The notes under the pieces: generated by a model
Told to the model about the DNA's origin: nothing
The model's input: the letters and a program-made list of their open reading frames with translations, nothing else
The model's database searches: none
From: UBA6059 sp965227155
Lineage (GTDB): Bacteria; Bacteroidota; Bacteroidia; Cytophagales; Cyclobacteriaceae
NCBI GenBank assembly: GCA_965227155.1
Contig: OZ245731.1
Coordinates: 1,922,001 to 1,986,000, forward strand
DNA: 64,000 nucleotides
Direction of reading: 5' to 3'
Translations under genes and position numbers: made by a program
In this document: in pieces, positions 33,310 to 41,795 of the stretch
Numbering within the stretch: the stretch's first letter is position 1
Layout: the number at the start of each line of letters is the position of its first letter

Positions 33310-36300
33310 TATGCAGTCTGTTTAAATTTCTTTTTTGCTCTGTTGATCAATACTTGCTTGTATTCACGCGGCATTACCTTCACGAACTGAGCAGCATAGC
33401 GGCTCCAATCCGTCAGTATTTCTTCCGCTACCGGGCTGCCGGTAAAACGCAGATGCTTAGTAATGAGTGATTTCATCAACTTGGCATCTTCCATCTCTAT
33501 CGGATCAAGGTCAACCATATTCAAGTTGCAATTTTCCTTTAAGCTGTTGTGCGGATCAAATACATAGGCGATACCGCCACTCATACCAGCAGCAAAATTT
33601 CTGCCGGTAGGGCCTAGAATCACCACCCTGCCACCAGTCATGTATTCGCAGCCATGGTCGCCGATACCTTCTACTACCGTATGTACTCCGGAATTTCGAA
33701 CGGCAAATCTTTCGCCTGCCATGCCATTGATGTAAGCTTCACCGGCGATACCTCCGTATAGTGCCACATTCCCAATGATGATGTTTTTATTGGGGGTGAA
33801 TTGAGAGCGCACATCTGGAAAGACGATCAGTTGTCCTCCTGAAAGCCCTTTGCCAAAATAATCATTGGCATCACCTTCCAGCATCAATTGCAGGCCGCGG
33901 GCAGCAAAGGCACCGAAGCTTTGTCCGGCTGACCCTTTGAAGCTAAACTGAATGGTGCTTTCAGGAAGCCCCTCGCCAGCATATCGCTTAGAAATTTCGT
34001 TGGAAAGCATGGCACCCACAGCACGCTGTGTATTTACAATTTTGAAAGTGTCCTGTACCGGTTTTTTCTCTTCCAAAGCTTGTTTTGCCGCTTTGATCAT
34101 CCTTATGTCGAGGATATCGTTGATCCTATGCTGTTGGGTAGTGCTATTGTAGTACGTGTCGGAATCTTTTGTTTTTTCCTGTGCAATAAGGCCTGATAAA
34201 TCAAGTGTCTTTGCTTTTTCATGACTATTGTGATTCAATGCCTCCAGCACGTTGGCTTGTCCTACCATTTCATTGATAGTACGGAAACCAAGCTCTGCCA
34301 TGATTTCCCTCAGTTCCATGGTGATGAAAGTAAACAGGGTGATCACATCTTCCGGGGTACCATTAAAAAGCTTTCTTAGCTCTTCATCCTGGGTGGCAAT
34401 GCCTACGGGGCAGGTATTCAGGTGGCATTTACGCATCATAATGCAGCCCTCTGCGATCAGCGCCAGCGTGGATACACCCCACTCTTCGGCTCCCAGCAGG
34501 GTTGCTACTGCCAGGTCTCTCCCTGTCATCAGTTTACCATCGGTCTGGAGGACTACCCGTCCTCGCAAGCCATTTTTCACCAGCGTTTGCTGTGCTTCGG
34601 CCAGACCAATTTCCCAGGGCAGCCCTGCATGACGTAGCGAACTAAGCGGAGAGGCGCCTGTGCCACCATCGCCACCAGATATTAGAATTACGTCTGCATA
34701 AGCTTTAGCCACTCCGGCAGCAATGGTACCTACACCAACTTCCGAAACCAGTTTTACATTAACCCTGGCCTCCCTGTTGGCATTTTTGAGATCAAAAATC
34801 AATTGAGCCAGGTCTTCAATACTGTATATATCATGGTGCGGTGGTGGAGAAATCAATCCTACGCCCGGCGTAGAATTTCTTACCCGCCCGATCCAGTCAT
34901 CTACTTTATGGCCTGGCAACTGACCGCCCTCTCCAGGCTTGGCGCCCTGCGCAATTTTAATCTGAATTTCGGCGGCATTGGTCAGGTAATGGCTGCTCAC
35001 GCCAAATCGGCCAGAGGCTACCTGCTTGATGGCCGAGCGCTCCCAGTCGCCATTTTCTTTTTTGATAAATCGTACTTCATCTTCACCTCCTTCGCCACTA
35101 TTGCTCTTGGCACCTATCCGGTTCATAGCGATGGCAAGGGTAGAATGTGCTTCATGCGAAATTGACCCAAAGGACATGGCGCCTGTCGCAAACCTTTTAA
35201 GGATGGTTTCAACCGGCTCTACCTCACTGATATCTATAGATTTTTGAGGTTTGAAGCCTAATAAGCTACGTAGTGTTACAGCCCTTTCCGATTGTGTGTT
35301 GATGAGATTGCTGTATTCTTTATAAAGCTTGTAATCGTTGAGCTGAATGGCTTTTTGCAGTAGATGAATAGACTGAGGGTTTAACAGGTGTACCTCACCT
35401 TGTCGCTTCCATTGGTAAACGCCGCCCACATGGAGCCCTTTTTGTCCGCGAAGATCATGTGCGATTTTATGGCGCAGCTTTACTTCTTTTTCAAACTGAT
35501 CAAAACCAATCCCACCAATTCGGCTGCTGGTGCCTTTGAAACATTTGTCAACGAGATCAGCAGAAAGCCCTACAGCTTCAAAGATTTGGGCACCCTGGTA
35601 AGATTGGAGGGTGGAAATACCCATTTTCGACATGATTTTTAGTAAACCACCTCCTACGGCTTCAATGTACTGGTTTTGTACATCATCGAAGCTCATATCA
35701 CCAAACTGGCCTTCTTTATGTAAGCTACGCAAAGTTTGAAATGCGATGTAAGGATAGACACAACTAGCGCCATAGCCTATGAGCGTTGCAAACTGCTGTG
35801 TTTCGCAAGCATCTCCCGCTTCAACTACAAGACTGGTACGAGCTCTCAGCTTTCGTTTGATCAAATGATGATGCACTGCACCGGTAGCCAGTAAAGAAGG
35901 AATAGGTGCTTTTTCATCAGTGATTTTTCTATCAGACAGGATCAATACATTAAACCCATCTAACACAGCTTTTTCGGCTTTCTCGCATAGCCTCTCCAGG
36001 CCGGCTTCCAATCCATGCCGCAGGTTGAAGGTGGTGTTGAGCTTTTTCCATCTGAAATACTCGGGGTTGAGCATCTTGATTTTTTCCAGCATGGTTTGCT
36101 TCAATACCGGCTGGGTAATGTGAATCTGACGGCAGTGCTCGGGAGATTCGTCCAGTATATTTTTTCCGGCTCCCAGTCGGGTAAAGAGCGACATCACCAA
36201 CCGCTCCCGGATCGGGTCAATTGGAGGGTTGCTTACCTGCGCAAAAATCTGCTTGAAATAATAAGCTGGATGTTGCGGAAAGTTGGATAAAACAGCCAAT

Positions 36301-37805
36301 GGTGTATCCAATCCCATGGATCCGATGGGTTCTTTGCCGTTCTGGCCCATAGGTATCAATAATAACTTGAGATCCTCTTGTGTGAAGCCAAATAGCCGCT
36401 GGCGGTGTAGCAGATCTGCCTGGGTGAATTCCTCCTCTTCCACTACCGGATCGGGAATGAGCCTAAGCTTTACCCTATTCTGTTTGATCCATTGGGAGTA
36501 GGGTTTTTGTTGACAAATCTGATCTTTGAGCTCCTCATCCTGCAAAATGGTACCGGTCTCAAGATCGGCGACCAGCATTTTACCAGGCTGCAAACGCCCT
36601 TTGGTGATGATTTTGGCGGGATCTATCTGGTGGGCACCCGACTCAGAGGCCATAACCAGAAAGTCATCATCCGTAATGGCATAGCGACAGGGTCTTAACC
36701 CATTGCGATCAAGGGTACCCCCGATGTATCTACCATCAGTGAATAGCAAGGCTGCCGGACCATCCCAGGGTTCCATCAATGATGCATGGAATTTGAAAAA
36801 GGCCTTCTTGTTCTCATCCATCTGCTTATTATCCTGCCAGGCTTCAGGTACCAGCATCATCAGCGCGTGAGGTAGACTTCTACCTGACAACACAAGCAGT
36901 TCGATCATCTCGTCGAGGTTGGCAGAATCTGAATTGGCCGGATCGCAAATGGGGAATAGGTTTTGAATCTCCTCTGGTGAGAAGTAGGGTGATTCCATCA
37001 TCACCTCTTTAGATTTCATTTTGTTGACATTACCCCTTATGGTATTGATTTCACCATTATGGGCAATGTACCGGAAAGGCTGTGCCAGTTTCCATTTTGG
37101 AAAGGTATTGGTAGAAAACCTGGAGTGAACAATCGCGAAGGCTGACTTCAACCGGGGATCCTGTAAGTCGGGGTAATAAAACCGCAGCTGATCAGTGCGC
37201 AGCTGGCCTTTGTAGACCATGGTGCGTGTAGATAGCGAGGCAATATAAAAATCCTCACCCAATGCATAGGATTCTCTTGCCAGATCACGGTTGGTAATTT
37301 TCTTTAGCAGGTAAAGCTTTCTTTCAAGCTCCTGTCCGGTTATATTTTGCTGCTGAGCCCGTATAAAACAATGCTCTACGAATGGTTCATATTTCAGCGC
37401 TGTGGGGCCTGCATATTTATTGTTAGTAGGTGTTTTGCGGCTGCCGATGAACTCCAATCCCAGTTGTTCAACAACCCTAATAAACTTGTCCTTGATGATT
37501 TTATAAAGTCTTTCACCTTTCGGAAAAAAGATGACACCTACACCATAGGCATTTTTCTCAGGTATAGGTATGTCGGGGCAATCTTCTACAAAGAAATCAT
37601 GAGGTATTTGGATCATGATACCGGCACCATCACCGGTCTCCGGTTCACTCCCTCGACCCCCCCGGTGCTCCATATTTTCCAACATGCCCAATGCATTGGA
37701 TACCACCTTGTGTGAAGCCTGATTTTTTATTTGTGCAATGAGTCCTATGCCACAGGCATCATGTTCGAAGGCCTCATCATACAATGTCTTCGTTTTTACA
37801 TCCAT
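33309..37805 (-). CDS. gltB: Glutamate synthase large subunit
   Basis: I start at the methionine of MDVKTKTLYDEAFEHDACGI; the longer frame adds five residues. The N-terminal amidotransferase domain begins at the cysteine of DACGIGLIAQ, which becomes residue 1 after processing and attacks glutamine. The FMN-binding synthase barrel contains AIKQVASGRFGVSSHYLTNA. The [3Fe-4S] cluster is in CIMMRKCHLNTCPVG, and the C-terminal glxF beta-helix carries repeated G-x-x-G-G segments such as GGVVIL-type GGRVVILGPTGRN. At about 1498 residues it has the usual length. Together with gltD it makes the main NADPH-dependent glutamate synthase. A tandem 12-bp repeat lies 63-86 bases upstream of this start. Confidence 0.97.
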   Translation of the reverse strand: MDVKTKTLYDEAFEHDACGIGLIAQIKNQASHKVVSNALGMLENMEHRGGRGSEPETGDGAGIMIQIPHDFFVEDCPDIPIPEKNAYGVGVIFFPKGERLYKIIKDKFIRVVEQLGLEFIGSRKTPTNNKYAGPTALKYEPFVEHCFIRAQQQNITGQELERKLYLLKKITNRDLARESYALGEDFYIASLSTRTMVYKGQLRTDQLRFYYPDLQDPRLKSAFAIVHSRFSTNTFPKWKLAQPFRYIAHNGEINTIRGNVNKMKSKEVMMESPYFSPEEIQNLFPICDPANSDSANLDEMIELLVLSGRSLPHALMMLVPEAWQDNKQMDENKKAFFKFHASLMEPWDGPAALLFTDGRYIGGTLDRNGLRPCRYAITDDDFLVMASESGAHQIDPAKIITKGRLQPGKMLVADLETGTILQDEELKDQICQQKPYSQWIKQNRVKLRLIPDPVVEEEEFTQADLLHRQRLFGFTQEDLKLLLIPMGQNGKEPIGSMGLDTPLAVLSNFPQHPAYYFKQIFAQVSNPPIDPIRERLVMSLFTRLGAGKNILDESPEHCRQIHITQPVLKQTMLEKIKMLNPEYFRWKKLNTTFNLRHGLEAGLERLCEKAEKAVLDGFNVLILSDRKITDEKAPIPSLLATGAVHHHLIKRKLRARTSLVVEAGDACETQQFATLIGYGASCVYPYIAFQTLRSLHKEGQFGDMSFDDVQNQYIEAVGGGLLKIMSKMGISTLQSYQGAQIFEAVGLSADLVDKCFKGTSSRIGGIGFDQFEKEVKLRHKIAHDLRGQKGLHVGGVYQWKRQGEVHLLNPQSIHLLQKAIQLNDYKLYKEYSNLINTQSERAVTLRSLLGFKPQKSIDISEVEPVETILKRFATGAMSFGSISHEAHSTLAIAMNRIGAKSNSGEGGEDEVRFIKKENGDWERSAIKQVASGRFGVSSHYLTNAAEIQIKIAQGAKPGEGGQLPGHKVDDWIGRVRNSTPGVGLISPPPHHDIYSIEDLAQLIFDLKNANREARVNVKLVSEVGVGTIAAGVAKAYADVILISGGDGGTGASPLSSLRHAGLPWEIGLAEAQQTLVKNGLRGRVVLQTDGKLMTGRDLAVATLLGAEEWGVSTLALIAEGCIMMRKCHLNTCPVGIATQDEELRKLFNGTPEDVITLFTFITMELREIMAELGFRTINEMVGQANVLEALNHNSHEKAKTLDLSGLIAQEKTKDSDTYYNSTTQQHRINDILDIRMIKAAKQALEEKKPVQDTFKIVNTQRAVGAMLSNEISKRYAGEGLPESTIQFSFKGSAGQSFGAFAARGLQLMLEGDANDYFGKGLSGGQLIVFPDVRSQFTPNKNIIIGNVALYGGIAGEAYINGMAGERFAVRNSGVHTVVEGIGDHGCEYMTGGRVVILGPTGRNFAAGMSGGIAYVFDPHNSLKENCNLNMVDLDPIEMEDAKLMKSLITKHLRFTGSPVAEEILTDWSRYAAQFVKVMPREYKQVLINRAKKKFKQTA

Positions 37806-37867
37806 AAATCGTGAGTTCAATACTATTACTGTGGGTGATAATTGGCCTTGTTTACGAAAAAAACCTT

Positions 37868-37891
37868 TGCAATCGCCTCTGCAAGCGCCTC
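37868..37891. repeat. Tandem 12-bp direct repeat before gltB
   Basis: TGCAATCGCCTC (37868-37879) is followed directly by TGCAAGCGCCTC (37880-37891), with one mismatch. It lies in the promoter region of gltB. Repeats of this size often bind a regulator dimer, but no protein is indicated. It is seen directly; the regulatory role is inferred. Confidence 0.5.
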
Positions 37892-38069
37892 CTATCCTTC
37901 ATTTTCGCGTTAACCGAACCTCCAATTTACTAAATTTTGTAGTAATTGAGATCCTTTCAATTAGTAGAATATTTTGTGGCAGGATTTAGTTTTCTCAATT
38001 TTTATAGAATGCCATCTTATTCTTTTACAAAATTTTTAATTGAAAACTTATTCGTTGAAAATATCATAA

Positions 38070-38122
38070 TGAAATTAAAAAATAAGCAACCCATATTTTG
38101 ATATTCTAAATACAGGTTGCTT
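38070..38122 (-). terminator. Terminator of the ammonium transporter gene
   Basis: On the minus strand AAGCAACC (38115-38122 complement) pairs with GGTTGCTT (38084-38091 complement) across a 23-base loop. It is followed by ATTTTTTAAT. The long loop makes it weaker than the others. It lies about 30 bases after the amt stop and separates amt from gltB. Confidence 0.6.
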
Positions 38123-38152
38123 TGAGATAGTTTTAAAAGAAGCGGAATTTTT

Positions 38153-39451
38153 TTATTCGTCGTAAGTGATTGTATAGCCGCGGATGCCATGCTCGTGGCT
38201 ATCGAGGCCTTCTTTTTCATGCTCAGGCGATACTCTTATACCTCTTGTGATTTTCAATAGAAAGAAGATAAGGAAAGCTGCTCCACAAGCGGCCACTCCA
38301 CATATAACCACACCGGTGAGTTGTGTGAGAAAATTGTGTTCGGCATTCATTGAAAATATACCTACAGCCAAAGTACCCCAGATTCCACATACCAAATGCA
38401 CTGAAACAGCTCCAACCACATCGTCAAGCCTCAGCCTATCCAATGTTACCGCAGATAGCACTACCAATATGCCGGCGATAAAACCTACCAGCATCGCGTG
38501 AGAAGGTGCGATTACATCTGCACCGGCGGTAATACCGACCAGGCCTGCGAGAATACCATTGAGCACCATGCCTAAATCAAGCCTTTTAAAAATGAAAAAT
38601 GCAGCAAGGAAGCCACCCAGGCCACCGGCACAGGCTGCCAGGGATGTTGTGACCAATACAAAGGAGACCAGACCCGGATCTGCCGATAGTACAGATCCAC
38701 CATTGAAGCCAAACCAGCCCAACCAAAGCAAAAACACCCCAATCACTGCAAGGGGTACACTTGATCCCGGCTTGTCAATAATTTTTCCATCTACGTATTT
38801 ACCCAATCTTGGGCCAAGCATAATGATACCAACAAGAGCGCCCCAACCGCCTACAGAGTGTACCAGGGTGCTGCCTGCAAAATCATAAAAGCCCCAACTG
38901 TCGAGCATGCCGCCACCCCATTTCCAGCTACCTATGATTGGGTAGGCAATTCCTACAAATAGCACAGTGAAAATGAGGTATGTTGATAATTTGATCCGCT
39001 CGGCCACTGCTCCTGATACGATGGTAGCTGCTGTCGCTGCAAACATGGCCTGGAAAAGGAAGTCTGTCCAGTAAGTGTAGCCACTATCAGCATAACCTGA
39101 AGTTACATCTGCCTTTTCCGGTGTGAGCCAAAATAGGTTCCATCCATCAGCATCGAAAGCAAACCAACCTGGCGTTTCAAATCCCGGATACATCAGAAAA
39201 AAACCTAATAACGCATAGCTTACCAGGCCTATGATTGGGGTAAGCGTATTTTTAAATAAAATATTCACTGTGTTTTTGGCCTGCCCGAAACCCGCCTCCA
39301 CACCGGCAAAACCGAGGTGCATTATGAAAACCAGGGCTGTGGCTACCATCATCCATATATTATTGGCCGTAAGCAAAGTGTCAGCCATTGCAATACTCTG
39401 CTGTGTAGCTACCTCAGTAGCGTTTTCTGTGATTGTTGAAATGTCGTTCAT
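38153..39451 (-). CDS. amt: Ammonium transporter
   Basis: From ATG 39449-39451 (MNDISTITENATEVATQQSI) the product is 432 residues with about eleven membrane helices. Characteristic segments are FAGVEAGFGQAKNTVNILFK, ADSGYTYWTDFLFQAMFAAT, TLVHSVGGWGALVG and LDRLRLDDVVGAVSVHLVCG, the last holding one of the paired His of the pore. The C-terminal cytoplasmic tail ends EHGIRGYTITYDE. Amt proteins import ammonium, normally under nitrogen limitation and with PII control. No glnK gene is adjacent. It lies upstream of gltB/gltD on the same strand but has its own terminator, and a sigma-54-like site precedes it. The long frame starting earlier was not used because it adds a leader without family character. 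Confidence 0.93.
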   Translation of the reverse strand: MNDISTITENATEVATQQSIAMADTLLTANNIWMMVATALVFIMHLGFAGVEAGFGQAKNTVNILFKNTLTPIIGLVSYALLGFFLMYPGFETPGWFAFDADGWNLFWLTPEKADVTSGYADSGYTYWTDFLFQAMFAATAATIVSGAVAERIKLSTYLIFTVLFVGIAYPIIGSWKWGGGMLDSWGFYDFAGSTLVHSVGGWGALVGIIMLGPRLGKYVDGKIIDKPGSSVPLAVIGVFLLWLGWFGFNGGSVLSADPGLVSFVLVTTSLAACAGGLGGFLAAFFIFKRLDLGMVLNGILAGLVGITAGADVIAPSHAMLVGFIAGILVVLSAVTLDRLRLDDVVGAVSVHLVCGIWGTLAVGIFSMNAEHNFLTQLTGVVICGVAACGAAFLIFFLLKITRGIRVSPEHEKEGLDSHEHGIRGYTITYDE

Positions 39452-39562
39452 AATTTGATGATTTCTTAGCACTTTGACTGAAATGCCCAATAATGACAAT
39501 CGTAATCAAAGGATGGTTTTGTTAAGAATTTTTCATTGAAATTATAATAGGGTACAAATTGA

Positions 39563-39578
39563 TGCAAAAAATCAGCCA
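39563..39578 (-). promoter_or_regulatory. Candidate sigma-54 (-24/-12) promoter of amt
   Basis: The minus strand reads TTGGCTGATTTTTTGCAT, with GG and GC separated by exactly ten bases as required for a -24/-12 promoter. It lies about 112 bases before the amt start. Sigma-54 control of nitrogen genes is common, but the last positions of the -24 box differ from the consensus. I treat it as a candidate. Confidence 0.4.
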
Positions 39579-39663
39579 AAAGCAAGAATTTAAAAAAAGA
39601 TGGTTAAAAATAAAGCCATCAAAGAGTGACTTTACATAAAATGAAGAAATACAGGCTAAAATA

Positions 39664-40749
39664 TCAATGGGCCTTTTTGGTATCTGAGAGCAGGTCTTTG
39701 AGAAATTTAGCGGCATCTGTGCCGCCGGTACCCACATCTCCGGGTCCTGATTTTACCGATTGGCGTCCCACATAGGTTTGAAAAATTTTAAAATGCGCTT
39801 TTCTGAAGTTTTCAAGTGTATTATAGATGGCAGCTAGTAATGACTGATGTTTGTCGGATATAATTTCTGGAATTGTGGGGAGTGATTCCAGGTATGCAAG
39901 AAAATAGCGATGCTGTGGGGGCATATAATCTCGCATTTGCATCAAAAACGAATAGTGCCCTTCATGAGGGTGTTTTATGCCCATGGCAATATCTATCGCC
40001 TGAATTAATGATGATTGGGCTGCACTGCCGCCTGTAAATGATTTCGGCTCCTTGTCTACGCCTTCGTATACGACTCCCTCAAGACTTGCTAAAAATGGTC
40101 GAAGCTGCGTATAAAAAACATGTGGGTCGCATTTTGTTGGCATTAGGTTGAGGGTGTCAGTAATTTGGGAGAGCCCCTCAGCAATCTGGCGCAATTCGTA
40201 TGCAATATCTTGTGTCTGCTTGGTGTAGAGTCTTAGTATGGATTGAATGATGGCAGCACCCTGGGCTTCTATAGCGACGGTCACCAAAAAGAACCAGGCT
40301 TCATCATTGCTGCCTTTGTAACGCTGGCAGATCATAAGGTTGCTTAAGGCTACAGGTTTTGCCGGGTCTAGCTTCTGCCAGTTATGCAGTACTGCTGAGG
40401 CGTGTGCAATTACGGGAGGCCTACCCAGTTTTTTGGCTATTTCGTACCACGGCTGAGCTATGGTAGAAGGAATGCTGTTTTCGCCGGTTTCCACAAGGTA
40501 TGCATGCGCTACATAAGATAAGATCAGCATGGCACGCTCATAGGCCAGATGATGGCCAAGCTTGTCGGTAGTCAAATGTGGTAATGACTGAATGGATTGC
40601 GGCAATTGATCACTCAGCAGGAGGTCGGGTAGGTACCAGCCTATTTCATCCCAGGCCTGGTAATAGTGTGGCAAACGGACATGGGGTTCTTCTTCTGGCA
40701 AAAAGCCATGAGCAGGGCTGATCTGATATTCCCTTAATAGCTGATCCAT
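39664..40749 (-). CDS. Indoleamine 2,3-dioxygenase-like heme enzyme
   Basis: The 361-residue protein matches the IDO family. It has LPHYYQAWDEIGWYLPDLL near the N terminus, the conserved RYKGSNDEAWFFLVTVAIEA, FTGGSAAQSSLIQAIDIAMG in the middle, and YMPPQHRYFLAYLESLP. It ends with FRKAHFKIFQTYVGRQ, which holds the likely proximal heme His, and GTGGTDAAKFLKDLL. IDO opens the indole ring of tryptophan to N-formylkynurenine. No other kynurenine-pathway gene is near, so the substrate in this organism is uncertain; some bacterial IDO-like proteins may use other indoles. Both neighbouring genes are unrelated. Confidence 0.88.
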   Translation of the reverse strand: MDQLLREYQISPAHGFLPEEEPHVRLPHYYQAWDEIGWYLPDLLLSDQLPQSIQSLPHLTTDKLGHHLAYERAMLILSYVAHAYLVETGENSIPSTIAQPWYEIAKKLGRPPVIAHASAVLHNWQKLDPAKPVALSNLMICQRYKGSNDEAWFFLVTVAIEAQGAAIIQSILRLYTKQTQDIAYELRQIAEGLSQITDTLNLMPTKCDPHVFYTQLRPFLASLEGVVYEGVDKEPKSFTGGSAAQSSLIQAIDIAMGIKHPHEGHYSFLMQMRDYMPPQHRYFLAYLESLPTIPEIISDKHQSLLAAIYNTLENFRKAHFKIFQTYVGRQSVKSGPGDVGTGGTDAAKFLKDLLSDTKKAH

Positions 40750-41066
40750 GACTGAAATTAATGAATTTAAAACTATTCTTAACAGAGCATATATTTTTCC
40801 ATACCAAAAGAGTCGTGAATATTTGGTTTACTGCTGTAAAGAAGTAAAAAGCTTGTCAAACAAGCAGAGATCACTGGAATCACATAGAAATCAAAAACAA
40901 TTCAGCGCAATAACCCAACAGCTCAATACTGTAAATCAACAATAGGGTCTACTAGCATTTAAACCTAGCCGATTGTTCAATTTTTTTGTAATGAGTTGTA
41001 ATAATTAGAAGTGATTTGTAACTAATCCAATAAACTCAGGTATTTCAGTAAATAAATTATTGAGCC
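40750..41066. other. Intergenic region
   Basis: An open frame from 40748 to 40945 overlaps the IDO start on the other strand and is not convincing. Beyond it the sequence is AT-rich and I see no repeat or RNA gene. It should hold the promoters of the divergently transcribed IDO gene and the small gene at 41067. Confidence 0.6.
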
Positions 41067-41300
41067 ATGAAACCTAAAGCATATACTTTGTTGATTCTGC
41101 TGACCACTTTTGCATTAATGTGGGAAAATGAAAAGCGGATTTTGTGTGGCATTGAAAAGGTCCATGAAACTATTACCGAAACTCCGGTAAACGAATGGCT
41201 CAAAACTGATTTCAAACAAACCATTGACCAAACAGAGCACTTGATGATTTCATTTGCCAGTAAAAACGTGGAAAAAATTAAAGAGGCCTTAAAATATTAA
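41067..41300 (+). CDS. Small protein with a hydrophobic leader, unknown function
   Basis: The 77-residue protein begins MKPKAYTLLILLTTFALMWE, a possible uncleaved signal or membrane anchor. It continues with a charged helix: GIEKVHETITETPVNEWLKT and MISFASKNVEKIKEALKY. A single isolated gene with its own terminator 33 bases downstream is good support for its reality. No family is recognised. Confidence 0.55.
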   Translation: MKPKAYTLLILLTTFALMWENEKRILCGIEKVHETITETPVNEWLKTDFKQTIDQTEHLMISFASKNVEKIKEALKY

Positions 41301-41333
41301 AAACTCAATTTCAAGTTCTAATCATTCTGAAAG

Positions 41334-41358
41334 TCCCCGGTTGCGCCGGGGATTTTTT
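41334..41358. terminator. Hairpin terminator shared by converging genes
   Basis: TCCCCGG (41334-41340) pairs with CCGGGGA (41346-41352) around TTGCG and is followed by TTTTTT. It serves the plus-strand gene and, on the other strand, overlaps the end of the lipoprotein gene. Confidence 0.8.
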
Positions 41359-41794
41359 ATTTTCTCAGTCTAAATTCTTTACCTGCACCGTCTGCGGAAA
41401 CCAATCTGAGACTATTGGAAGATTTTGACAAAACATTCCATTCGCCATCTATCTCATCGGTAGGATCTTTTGGGTTGCTGATTGAAATATCCAGAACCAT
41501 ATTATTGCCTCCTATTGCCCAGCTACCAAAAGAATCGTTTAGGCCATTAAAATTGATCAGGAAATCTCCATTGCTAAAAACCTCGAAGGTATAATTCTGA
41601 AAATCGCCAGTTCTGTCTGTACCGTTTTCAATGAAAGCTGCGATAGCCCAATCAGGATTGGAAGCAAGAATATCGCTTGTTTCGATCATGATGGGTGCGT
41701 CTTCATCATCATCTCCACCACAGCTTACTGATAAAAGAAGCATAACCGTAGCAGCGCTCAAAAATAATCCCCTCAATGAATTTATATTGACCAT
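41357..41794 (-). CDS. Small lipoprotein, possible lipocalin-like domain
   Basis: The 145-residue product has a lipoprotein signal ending LLLSVSCGGDDDEDAP. A roughly 100-residue beta domain follows, with FQNYTFEVFSNGDFLINF and GSWAIGGNNMVLDIS. The F-x-x-[ND]-G-x-x-x-x-x and W-[ST] patterns resemble lipocalin-like DUF domains of Bacteroidota, but the match is loose. Its start is only one base away from the stop of the TPR-CHAT gene, so it is transcribed as a second gene after it. A role with the CHAT protein is not proven. Confidence 0.6.
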   Translation of the reverse strand: MVNINSLRGLFLSAATVMLLLSVSCGGDDDEDAPIMIETSDILASNPDWAIAAFIENGTDRTGDFQNYTFEVFSNGDFLINFNGLNDSFGSWAIGGNNMVLDISISNPKDPTDEIDGEWNVLSKSSNSLRLVSADGAGKEFRLRK

Positions 41795-41795
41795 A

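Noticed and set aside
40748..40945. Plus-strand frame of 65 codons beside the IDO gene
   Set aside because: It overlaps the IDO start, has no family motif and uses poor codons for this genome.
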